Made by a program: the position numbers and the translations under genes. This document shows, piece by piece, positions 1 to 9,684 of a stretch of 64,000 bases of DNA. Numbering within the stretch: position 1 is the stretch's first letter; each line of letters begins with the position of its first letter. Source of the stretch: Kuschelorhynchus macadamiae (taxonomy: Eukaryota; Arthropoda; Insecta; Coleoptera; Curculionidae); the NCBI GenBank assembly GCA_030620095.1, contig JAUTXW010005193.1:1169501-1233500 (forward strand), given 5' to 3'. The notes under the pieces were generated by a model, which did not search any database, was not told the DNA's origin, and was given only the letters and a program-made list of their open reading frames with translations.

Positions 1-739
1 AAGTTTCTTTTGAAACGTTTCCAGACTTTTTTAGACGTATTTGGTAGTATATTTTTTGCTGACTTGATTAGTTTAATATAGATCCTCCTATCATTAGAGA
101 TATAGTCGAGAATAAGAACGGAGTCGGTGAATTTTTTTATATATAAGAGCGAATGCATATTTTTAGCAGAAATGCTTAGTACTTTCGTGGTCCCCGGTTT
201 AGGTTTGATAGTCTTAAGCGGGAAAGCCCTATTAAAAGCACTTAAAATTTTATTTAAGAAAGCGCTAAAATTTGAGCTAACATTTTCAAATTCAAAGTTT
301 CAGTCGGTGTTTAAGCAAATATTATGAAATTCTGAAAAATTGGCGTCCGAGAACATTCTGCCTCTATGGCGAGGTCTCTGTTAGGGCCTAAGGGGAATAC
401 TAAATTATTTATGGGACGAAAACATTTTTTTTTCAATTTATAATTCACCAATATCTTGAGGAATACTGAATGCACAACCTACACCTTTTTCACTTTTGGA
501 GCCTTCGGTGAAAACTTTACGAAAACGTTTATAATTATCTAAAACACTTTTCATTATTATTGAGTTTAATGATTAAAAATCTGTAAATTGAGGTAATACA
601 AGTAGTGTTTTTATTTGAGTTATTTCTAAAGGATTTCTCAAGACAACGTAATTCAACAATTTTAATGAAATGACATGGTATCATTCTATATAGGCTGAGA
701 CTTTTGCAATATTAAAATCACTAGAGTATATTTACATTA
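1..739. other. AT-rich stretch, nothing recognised
   Basis: No coding homology, RNA gene or terminal repeat could be recognised. The 66-codon open frame at 127-327 has no recognisable motif and unremarkable composition, so it is not called. This stretch may be further decayed 5' sequence of the plus-strand retrotransposon whose RNase H remnant starts near 755, but no RT motif could be traced. Confidence 0.4.
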
Positions 740-1627
740 ATAATCACATAAGAAACGTTACAATTTTGTCGGATTCGCAATCTGTACTGTTATCCCTTAA
801 AAGCAATTCATATTGTAAACATCAAATTGTCGCAAACATCCTAAATTACCTTTTAAAACTTTATTCCAGTGAAGTGGAAATAATTTGTATATGGGCGAAG
901 AGCCACACTGGTATAGCTGGCAACGAATAAGTTGATAAGGCTGCAAAGGAAGCATGTTCCTCTGAATTGAGAATTACTGATATCACTTATTCTTATGTAT
1001 TTACGTATATTAGAAGTAAAAACTATCAATATTGAGAAAAAAACTATCAGGAATATTCTAATAATACCCAAAATACATATACATCAATATATCCTGAACT
1101 TAACCAAAAGGCGTTGATTCACTATATAAATATTCCAAGACATTTATGTGTATCTTATTTTCTATTTCTAGTTGGGTATGCAAATGCCAATAGTCACCTT
1201 TTCAAAATAAGTCTCAGCAATAGTCGTCTATGTTCTTGTTATAATGAAAGCTACGACGATTTAAACACCGTTTATTCAATTGCAAGCTCAACACACAAGC
1301 TGTATCCTATATGATCTCAGAATTAGGCCAATTAAAGTTAGTACCAATGTCACACTCAATATTAAGACAAAATGTAGCCAAAAATAATAAATTAGATATT
1401 TTTGGGTATTTAAAAAATGTAGCGTAAGAGTTTAGACTTAGAATATTTAGAATTAGTACACTAGTTAGCTTTGTTTCTTCTGTTTTTCCTTGTATGTACT
1501 TTATACCTATCCGGGCTTACCTGTTAATTGTCTTATCTACGTAATAAAAAACGTCCCGAGTTGGCCCCAGGGCGAGAAGTGTGTGTCCCTGTTTACCTAT
1601 CCCTGAGTCATCGTGGGTTTTGGGTTC
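740..1627 (+). pseudogene. Decayed non-LTR retrotransposon 3' end (RNase H domain and C-terminus)
   Basis: Plus-strand translation around 760-960 gives an RNase H-like block: ILSDSQSVLLSLKSN (the DSQ aspartate motif), then IWAKSHTGIAGNE followed by a stop and VDKAAKEA, which matches the final H..G..GNE..D helix of RNase H. About 1110-1310 reads as the C-terminal region of such an ORF2, with a degenerate Cys cluster (RLCSCYNE...). Several stops and frameshifts make it non-functional. 1440-1627 probably is 3' UTR. RNase H of this kind lies downstream of the RT in jockey/I-type elements and supports RNA removal during target-primed reverse transcription. The RT itself is not seen upstream. The copy is interrupted at 1643 by a younger minus-strand element, and sequence from 6438 may continue this copy or its flank. 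Confidence 0.6.
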
Positions 1628-1642
1628 TAATTGAGGCTAGAT
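1628..1642. repeat. 15-bp target-site duplication, left copy
   Basis: The 15-mer TAATTGAGGCTAGAT occurs here and again at 6423-6437. The copies exactly bracket the minus-strand non-LTR element, and 15 bp is a usual TSD length for target-primed reverse transcription. Confidence 0.75.
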
Positions 1643-1728
1643 ATAGACAAAGACATAGATGGGGAGCCCGACAAGGGCAGCACTTAGGCTCACTGGGGCC
1701 CATTGTGCTATCCCCCCAAGTAGGCGCG

Positions 1729-4700
1729 TCAGGCCAAGAGCCCACTCCTTTTTAGAAAGGAAAGGACCCTTTCAGGTCTCGCACGTCCCACAAGCTCGGG
1801 TTCCACATATGTGTCACCCAAGCAAAGCAGTCTGGCGTTGACTAAAGCATCACATCGACAGACTAGATGCTCGGTAGTTTCATCTACCTCAGCACAAAAC
1901 CTGCAGTATAGATCGTTGTCGAGTCCAATCTTATGCAGGTAATATTTCACTAGCCAGTGTCCAGTTAGGACCCCGGTAATAGTTCTAAGTTGACTTCTGT
2001 TTAGATTTAGAAGTCTATTAGACTCAGAACGGCTATAAGGGCCTGATATGAAGACCTTAGACTGTCTGAGTCCTGCTAGCTCGTGCCATTCATCACGGAA
2101 TTCCTCGACAGTGCGATTCTTAATCCTAGCCTTAACAACTGAAGGAGCAATTCCAAGAGCAGGTTTCGGCCCAGTGAAAGCAGTGTTGCTACCTTCCCGA
2201 GCCAGCTGATCCGCCCCTTCATTACCCCCAATGCCCTGATAGCCAGGCACCCAAATGAGGCTAACCCTATTGGACTCACACAGCCTCTCTAGGGCTCTCC
2301 TGCATTCAAGTGTTAGCAGCGAATTGACCCTGTTCGTGGACAGAGCTTTAATCGCGGCTTGACCATCACAGCATATATAGATATGCTTGTCGTGATATAT
2401 TCTGGAAAAGTTTTCCTGTACGCAGTCCAAGATTGCTGTAATCTCAGTCTGCTATACAGTCGCATACCGTCGAAAAGCAAGACTAATTCTTGCCATGGGA
2501 CTCTCCTTATAAATTCTCGCCCAGATCCCTCCTTCATTAGAGAGCCATCTGTAAACCAGACAAGGCCCTCCGGTTTGAGGAAGAATGGGGATGAATCCCT
2601 CCATTGTTCTCTCTCAGGAACAATTACACAAAACCTTTTAGAGGCAATTGAGACCGAAATAATGGCATCTCTCCTTGCTAGGAGAGGGTCTGATCTGATC
2701 AGTTCAGTCCAAACTCGCGTATGCCCAAAATTCCAGTCTCTGTGTATCCAACGACCTCAGTCGTTTAAACGAACAGAAGCCTTCCGAGCCTCTTCCTCTA
2801 CAAGCAAGTGCAGAGGACTTAGTCCCAGAATAGCCTCCATAGATCGGGTCGGTGTGGTTCTTATTGCTCCAGTTATGCCCAAACACGCAAGTCTCTGGAG
2901 CTTGTCAAGCATCCTCCTGTATGTGGTCTTGCGAGTGGCGGGCCACCACACAAGAGCGCCATAAGTGATCACTGGCTTTATCACTGACGTGATAAGCCAA
3001 TGCACAATAAGAGGTTTTAAACCCCAAGTTGATCCGAATGACCGTCTGCACGCCCATAGACACGCTGTGGTCTTTTTTGTGATCCTTTCAATATGATCCC
3101 TCCAGGTCAGTCGGGAGTCTATTAAGATATTTTACCGACCCGGAAGGTCTCAACTCTTTCCCAAAGAGGGTGAGCCTCTCAAGGTCTACTTTTCTCTTAT
3201 GGGTAAATAGTACCATTTCGGTCTTATCCCGATTAGATCCGACAGACCGTGTTTTTGGCACCACTTTTTCACCATGGCCAAAGCCCTCTGCGTGAGCTTT
3301 ATAATGGTGTTTGGGAACTTGTCTATTACTATAATGGCAAGATCATCAGCGTAGCTTTGAGCATAAACTCCGCTCTCGTCGTGAGTATGAAGCAGCCCAT
3401 CCACAACCAGACACCACAAGAGCGGAGAAAGAACTCTGCCCTGCGGACATCCTTTGACCACGGACGAGCACATACTGTCACGCTCCCAAGAGAAGATGTT
3501 ATGATTCTACTTTCAAGCATGACGCGAACTCACCTAATTACAGCCCTATCCACGCCAAAACTCTCAGCAGCCTCACTAACAGAGTCAAAGATGGTGTTGT
3601 TAAACGCCCCCTCGATCCAAGAACACACCCAGAGCCATCTCCTTGGAGTAGACCCCCACCTCCAGTCTTCTGACTAGACTATGAAGCGCCGTCTCCGTCG
3701 ACATGACCGTCCTGTAAGCGTGCTGGAATGGGTGCATAGGGTTTGCTCCAGTGCGCCGTTTCTTATATATGCATCCACGATCTTCTCCATGGTTTTCAAA
3801 AGAAAAGAGGATAGACTGATGGTCCTAAAGTCCTTAGCAGTTTCGTAGCAATTACGACCCAGTTTAGGAATAAACGCTACCCGAACCCTGCGCCAGCGTT
3901 CGGGAATATATCCCAAAGCCAGGCAGGCCCGAAAAAGGCGCAAAAGATGTGTGATCAGTAGTTCCTGACCCTTCTAAAGAAGCGCCGGGAATATTCCATC
4001 TGGTCCCGCACTCTTAAATGGGCAGAACGAAGATATTGCCCACTTAATAATGTCTACTGTAACGACCTTAGCGGCCGTTTTCAAGTCAACCGGGCCTGTC
4101 CCTACTTGGAGAGCCTGCCCAGTAACCTCATAGGTTCCGGACGAGAGCCTGGAAAATGAGTTTCCAGGAGCATTCCTAGAGCCTCCTCTGCGGTGGTGGT
4201 ATCCACCGGTCGGAAGCCTTAGAGCCCCCACGCTCTGTCCTCAACCTTTTGAGAGAATCCTTTGAAGTCTAGCGGCCTCCGGAAGACCTTCTAAGCTTTT
4301 GCAGTAGGTCCTGCAAGACCCTCTCTTTGAACTGCGTATCTCAGTTCTTTGTACCTGCATTGAGAATTCCTATGTTTTTCTTAGTCAGCAGGTAATTTCG
4401 ATCGCATGGCCCTGTTAAAGAGCCTGCGTGTATCTTTACGAGCCTTTTCAAGATCCAAGTTTCACCAAGGTGTTTTCTTGGTACCTCGATAGGTCCGCAA
4501 TGCACAATTCTCTTCATAGGAGTCTATTATGGCTTCCTGTATAGAGTTTGCCACGTTTTCCACTTGCCTTACTCTACAGCATGGCATTAGTGGCATATCT
4601 AACCGCACCTTAAGCGACTCCATATAGTGAGCCCAGTTGGTTGTCCTCGGGTTTCGAAAACTACTGAGCTCCATGTCATGCTCAAAGTTTAGCTTAAAGA

Positions 4701-5373
4701 GGATGTGTCTGTGATCCGATAAAGATGGCTCATCAGACACCCTTCATTCCCTAACAACCGGAACCAGCAAAAATGATGCCAGAGTTAGGTCAATAACCTC
4801 CTGCCTTCGTGACGTGACAAAAGTTGGAGTGTTTCCCCGATTTAGAATTTCTAAATCAGTTGTACTGAGGTACTCTAAAAAACTCGCGCCCCTCGAGTTG
4901 GTGTCAGTGCTGCCCCACACAACGTTGTGTGCGTTGGCATCGCATCTAACAACAAGAGGAAGCCCGTTGTCCCTACAGTATCCTATTAAGTCAATGAGTT
5001 CCCTGGTAGGTGGGTCCTCTCTTGAGTCATAAGGAAGATAGGCTGAACAAACTACAATGGGTTTGCGATGCCCTGTCTTATCCTTAAGAATCAGTTTCAG
5101 AGCCACTAGGTCCCTGAAACAAAATTCCGGTAGTGACAAGGACTCAATACATTTGTCAACGTAGATGCATGTCCCTGGGTTCAGGTGGATGTCCCTTTTA
5201 TAATGTAGAGAACTTTCTATCTGTCCCAGACCTCGCACATGCCCCTTGCAAACCCAAGGTTCCTGTAGGAGGTAGATGTGTGTTTGCCCCACTGCTATGT
5301 GACGGCCTATTAACGAGGTCGCCCCTCTGCTGTCCTGCAAGTTACTTTGTAGGAAGAGCACCCCTTTGCCCAT
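1729..5373 (-). pseudogene. ORF2: endonuclease, reverse transcriptase, RNase H (broken)
   Basis: The endonuclease starts GKGVLFLQSNLQDSRGA at 5373 and includes LLQEPWV, CSAYLPYDS, RCDANAHN and SLSDHRHI (the terminal SDH of APE nucleases). An in-frame TGA at 4741-4743 splits it, since the frame reads straight through into RVSDEPSLSDH. RT blocks follow in pieces: PFKSAGPDGI (4231-3974), LGYIPERWRRVRVAFIPK and SLSSFLLKTMEKIV (3943-3674), CPQGRVLSPLLW and SYADDLAII with the catalytic YADD (3473-3186), and the thumb-like HWLITSVIKPVITYGALVWW (3005-2757). RNase H at 2430-1729 has CCDGQAA and GGNEGADQLA, but the usual WVPGH is WVPGY, so a conserved His is replaced. The C-terminus has CRFCAEVDETTEHLVCRC. 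Several frameshifts exclude activity. The protein would nick target DNA and copy the element RNA at the nick. Confidence 0.85.
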
Positions 5374-5416
5374 TGGAACGAGTTAAGGGTGATCCTCCGT
5401 CATCCGGGAAGTACCG

Positions 5417-6067
5417 CTAAGCTGGGTTTGACGGGGAGATAGGTCTCCCCGCTGCTCCGGCTTTGGTATCAGTGGAAGTTTCAGTCGAAGTTGGAGCCTT
5501 TAGCTTCATCTCAAAAGTGACGTGGGAGACCCCAGCATACGCCTTAAACTTTTGACGTGACAAGGCCTCAAAGGAAGCCTCATCAATGCCAAACACAAGG
5601 ATGAGTTTCTGTTTCTTCTCCTTGCGATAGTACGTTCTCCAGAGATTAGTTCTTAGTCCTAAGTTCTGTCTCTGAAGACGTTTTAAAGTCAAGTCCGTAC
5701 TGTCCGGTGGTCCGTGGACAACGGCCACAACTTTTATTGTCCTAGGAACGTGTTTCTGAATTCTCAGAGATGCATTATCCCATGGCTTAATGATTGCCTC
5801 CGGTATAATGGTCACCCTGAGACCTGCCTCTGCCGCCTGCCCGTATGTGAGAGTGCCCGTTTTTTTGGGTCTCTTCTCAGGCTGCTTGCTTTTCTCAGTC
5901 CCTGTGGTGAGCCTGAGCCGTCTAGCCCTGACCTTCTGAGCACCAGCCCTGTTCTTTTTCTTAGAACTGCCCGGTGTGTTGCCAGTCCCCTTCATGGAGC
6001 CTTGTTGAGTCGTCTCCTTTTGCAAGGAGCCAGCTCTACTAATCCCCTCTTGGGAGCCCGGTTTCAT
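5417..6067 (-). pseudogene. ORF1 with DUF4780-like domain, internally deleted
   Basis: This 216-codon open frame has a basic, low-complexity N-terminus (KKKNRAGAQKVRARRLRLT) and a domain containing IIKPWDNASLRIQKHVPRTI and FGIDEASFEALSRQKFKAYA, which I recognise as DUF4780-like. That domain is common in insect retroelement-derived ORFs; RNA binding is an inference. The Met at 6067 is the first in a frame preceded by a stop about 60 nt upstream. Compared with the copy at 17164-17871, about 62 residues are missing between VTIIPEA and IKPWDN; the deletion keeps the frame, so the ORF looks intact but lacks half the domain. It ends at SPSNPA with a stop at 5417, where the other copy reads on (AQRLDPKSDAEQEV), so the C-terminus is also shortened. 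Confidence 0.7.
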
Positions 6068-6422
6068 AGACCCTTCTTCCGAAGGGCCCTTAAAAGGTTT
6101 GCTGCTATTTTTTTATACAGTTCCCACGAGTAACTCGGAAAGGTGGTCCACCCCAGCAGAGCCGGCTTACTCTGGGAGGTCGCCTGGTATCCCAGAGACT
6201 CCGTTCACGACACCCGATTTGGGCTCGGGTGTCATGCAGCCCTTAGCACGGAAGCGCACACCGTGGCTTGAGCCCTGTGTCCCTCTTAGCTTCAGAGCTC
6301 CAGTCTAGGCCACCCATCGATAAGACCTCACGATTGTAGCCATGGAGTCGTACCAATGAAAGGCCCCTGGAGTCTCTTACTGAGCCTCACCACTGCTTTC
6401 AAAGCGTGGACACGCTGGGAGG

Positions 6423-6437
6423 TAATTGAGGCTAGAT
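6423..6437. repeat. 15-bp target-site duplication, right copy
   Basis: Second copy of TAATTGAGGCTAGAT, directly abutting the 5' end of the minus-strand non-LTR element; see 1628-1642. Confidence 0.75.
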
Positions 6438-7674
6438 TAGGTTAATCTTAAATAAATGCTCATACGACTGCTTTAATTGATTCAAAATATGATCAAGTAC
6501 TTTGTTAATAAGATGGTATGACAAATCGTGGGTAAATGAGTTTTACTCAAATCCAAAAAAAAAAATTCACCAATATTTTAAACATCAATGCCTACTTACA
6601 TAATTTAATGTCTGCGCGAACATCTATTCGAAAAATAATAAATACTGTCGATAAAATAATATTATATTTGAACCATTAATTAAACATACTAATATCTAAA
6701 ATTCCTTTTTTCAATAGTTAAATAGCCTAAAAAGATTTAAGTGAAAATCGAACTTCTAGAATAGTCCTATACTTGAGTTGATTGATGAAATATTCGATTT
6801 TTGGTGCTTTTATATGTAATTTTAAACGTTCTAGCTGTACGATAGCCGGTGGTATTGCTTATTAACAAACCGTCTTTTAGATGGCTTTACGTTTTTATTT
6901 AAATAAATACAGCTGAAAATAAAGTAATTTCTCACCCGTTTCTAGTTAATTAAAATACCAGGCCGCCTTACACAGTATGCTTTCCATCTCTTCTTTAGTG
7001 ATTGGCACCAGGGGAACGCGAACATCATCCCATATGGATTCTTTCACCGTTAATCTGAAAAGACCATTTTGTCCGCTTTTTTATTCACAGAATATCACGA
7101 TTATGGAATCTACTACCAGCAAAGAATTTTCCCTCATCACCTATTCTGCAAGTATTGTGCAATCGCACATCAATAAAGTTCCCCTCTCTCCGCTTAAGGC
7201 GACCACGGTACCAAATATTTAGCGGTCTGCCCCTTAAAGTATAAGAGTTTTTTATTATTATGTTATGAGCCAAGAGCGCTTTACAAACGCGTTTGGTCCT
7301 CACGGTGTCAGTTATGTGTTTGATTGACATTTAAACCAGGAAAATGTGACAACACCGCCTAGTCCAATGAAAACAAATAGTAAGGGTATATAACGGAAAA
7401 ATATAATTTAAATTTGTGCTTTGATGCATTACAAGTGATTTGTTTTGTGTCATAGTCAAAAATAATTGCATTTCATAATATCATTACTGTCCTTAAGTAT
7501 GTGTTGTGCAGAAAGGCTGGGTGTAATTTTTCCAACCTTACATTTCATTAGTAAGCGTAAACAGAACCACGTTAGAACCAATCTCGAAACATTTTATCGT
7601 TCGGAATAATTATGGAGAACTTCCAGAAAACCTTCTTATCTTTTAATTTTATCTCACAGCTTCATCTTTCAGCG
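6438..7674. other. Unassigned AT-rich sequence with one 81-codon minus-strand frame
   Basis: No transposon ends were found. A minus-strand frame at 7330-7085 (81 codons, basic, containing LRGRPLNIWYRGRLKRREG) sits in a slightly less AT-rich patch and continues with stops to about 6975. It looks like an eroded coding fragment, but I do not recognise the family. The rest shows no coding signal. Confidence 0.3.
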
Positions 7675-7682
7675 CACGTAAG
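7675..7682. repeat. 8-bp TSD, left (CACGTAAG)
   Basis: CACGTAAG here is repeated exactly at 9149-9156, on the other side of the CAGTGGCGGCTC-ended element. Eight base pairs is the diagnostic duplication length of hAT insertions. Confidence 0.85.
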
Positions 7683-9148
7683 CAGTGGCGGCTCCTGGAT
7701 TTAAGAACGGGTGAAGCGCAGCGTGCACAGCGCCATAGGCAAAAATAGCGCCGCCACGCCCAAAATGGCTATTTTTAAAACCTTTTTGATGTTAATTATC
7801 CATAGCTTTGGAGCGTTTTTTAAAGCTTAGGGGGAATAATATGAATTTATAAAATTTTAAATACATTTTTTGTTCTTAAAAAATAGCTATTCCGTCTCCG
7901 ATGATCCGAGCGCACTAATTTATTAATTCTATAAAAAGCGAACAAGCGCCTGCATCCTGCAGCAGCAGTTTTATGCCGGTCCCATCTCTATTTGGCTTAT
8001 GGATATTCACCTTTGCGTTGTCATAGCAACTGCAGTAAACAAATTTAAGCGCGAAAGCCGGCGTCCGAGGGGAGTCAGTGTTGTCACAATGGTTTTGAAA
8101 AATGTATTAGATCATGAGAATAAAAAGTACTAAAAGTACTAAATTTTGTTTCAGTATAAATGTACTGCAAATAAAAAATTAAGAATTAATGTATTTTAGA
8201 AGCTTTCGCTGGCCAACTTATAGTACTGCAGTAGATTTGACTCTGTAATAAAACAGCACTGTATAAATGAGCTCTAATTAAAAATTCGCTGTATCAAAGT
8301 AGCATATATAAAAACAGGCACTATAGCAGAATAGCGGTTGTATTAAAAAGGCGTTGTAATACAACCGCGCAAGGTGAAATAGCGCTGTTATATGGCAAAA
8401 TCATCTAATTTGTTATAACTTTAATGATGGATTTGACAGTTAATAATTAGCATTGTAATTTAATTATCAACACATCGTACAAAATTTTATTTTTGTACCT
8501 CCATGCATGTATAAACCTCACAATAAATCATCTCTATGGAGCAAATACGTGATTTGTAACATGAAAATAACAAGATCAGGACAGAAATAATGATGAATGT
8601 GCAGATTCATAATATTTCTTATACTAAATTTCGTTCCCATTATCATTTTATATACTTTATCACTAGGATTACGTCGCTGAACGGCATATTCTAATAGAAT
8701 TTTATTATTTGTTCTTTCTAAAGCCCTACGTTTTTTATTTATTCGTTTTTATTAAGAAAAGTACTAGATTCCCAGCAGCACATACTAGTTCACTAGATGC
8801 AATCAAAAAGTACAAGATCAGTAAATTTGTACTATAAATTTATTGGGTGCGGCAACACTGGGGGGAGTCTGATAAGGAATTTGTTACTGCTGATTGTGAT
8901 TCCTCAACGGGTTGATCTTATGAAAAGGTGTTCATCGCGCTACCCTTTTAAGTCATTATTATTTTTTAAGTATATAACGCACAAGTTTTGATAGAAAATA
9001 ATGATATAATTAAGTAAATAATGTGAATTTATATAAAACATACTGCATTTTCATAATAAAAATATAGATTATAAAATATTTTAAAAATATTTTTATTTTT
9101 AAGTAAATTGATTGGAAAATGTATGCGTCCCCCGGCGAGCCGCCACTG
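7683..9148. mobile_element. Non-autonomous hAT-like DNA transposon (1.47 kb)
   Basis: The element begins CAGTGGCGGCTC and ends GAGCCGCCACTG, a perfect 12-bp terminal inverted repeat, and is flanked by the perfect 8-bp duplication CACGTAAG (7675-7682 and 9149-9156). CAGxGGCG-type ends with an 8-bp TSD indicate the hAT superfamily. No frame inside resembles a transposase; the longest (8797-8991) has no motif. The interior is AT-rich except for the first ~80 bp and a GC-richer patch at 7940-8080. It would depend on an hAT transposase in trans. The element at 9685 has different ends (CAGGGGCGTGC), so it is probably not the driver. The perfect TSD suggests a fairly recent insertion. Confidence 0.85.
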
Positions 9149-9156
9149 CACGTAAG
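9149..9156. repeat. 8-bp TSD, right (CACGTAAG)
   Basis: Exact copy of 7675-7682, immediately after the right terminal inverted repeat. Confidence 0.85.
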
Positions 9157-9684
9157 ACTAGATATATTCGTTGAAACAAAACAATATTAAACAGCTAGAT
9201 CACTGAGTAATAGTAACTCTCAGTTCAATTCACGTCAATAAATGGACATACAAGTAAAGTTAGAAAATTTGTGAATTTGTAACTAGTGCCTCGGCCGACA
9301 TTTTTCAATACGCTAAATGTATTCGGCCATCAGGAAATTAGATTCTGGGTGTCTTGAAAATAAATAAAACGGCTGTGACACTGAAGGACGGTCGTTCTGT
9401 ATACGTTAGCAAATACCGCCGGCACTCGGAGAGCCAGTTCAAATTTTAAGTCAAAACAGGGAAACCGTCTTTTAAAATAGTTTTTCCACAACTACAACTA
9501 TACGAAAACACATTTAACACCCGAGCAAAGTAGGTGCGGTAACAAATGATAACACACACGTGTGTTGTTTTCCTAACGCACGTATGTCACAATATTATAC
9601 AACGTACAGCATGGTTTAATAACGTGAAATCAGCTTTGTTTGTTTTTTGTTTAACCTTTTAAAAATAACTTATTCTATTACTTG
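9157..9684. other. AT-rich spacer, nothing recognised
   Basis: Sequence between two hAT insertions. No coding or repeat signal was seen apart from the 8-bp ATTACTTG at 9677-9684, which is the left target duplicate of the next element. Confidence 0.4.

Larger units (their letters stand above)
1643..6422 (-). mobile_element. Non-LTR retrotransposon family 1 (I/Loa-like group), full-span but dead
   Basis: A 4.78-kb minus-strand element, 5' end at 6422 and 3' end at 1643, bracketed by a 15-bp duplication. Order along the minus strand: 5' UTR (about 6422-6070), ORF1 with a DUF4780-like domain (6067-5417), ORF2 with APE-type endonuclease (5373-4462), reverse transcriptase (4231-2757) and RNase H plus C-terminal Cys-His region (2430-1729). 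EN-RT-RNase H order with an RNase H suggests the I/Loa side of the jockey superfamily; the exact clade is not certain. The 3' end lacks a poly(A) tail and finishes in a short TCTTTGTCTAT-like tract. GC content is clearly higher than its surroundings. ORF2 carries nonsense and frameshift lesions. A rearranged second copy lies at 16836-17960. Confidence 0.85.

Noticed and set aside
5133..6308. Plus-strand frames over the family 1 retrotransposon
   Set aside because: They are shadows opposite the well-supported minus-strand ORF1 and endonuclease.
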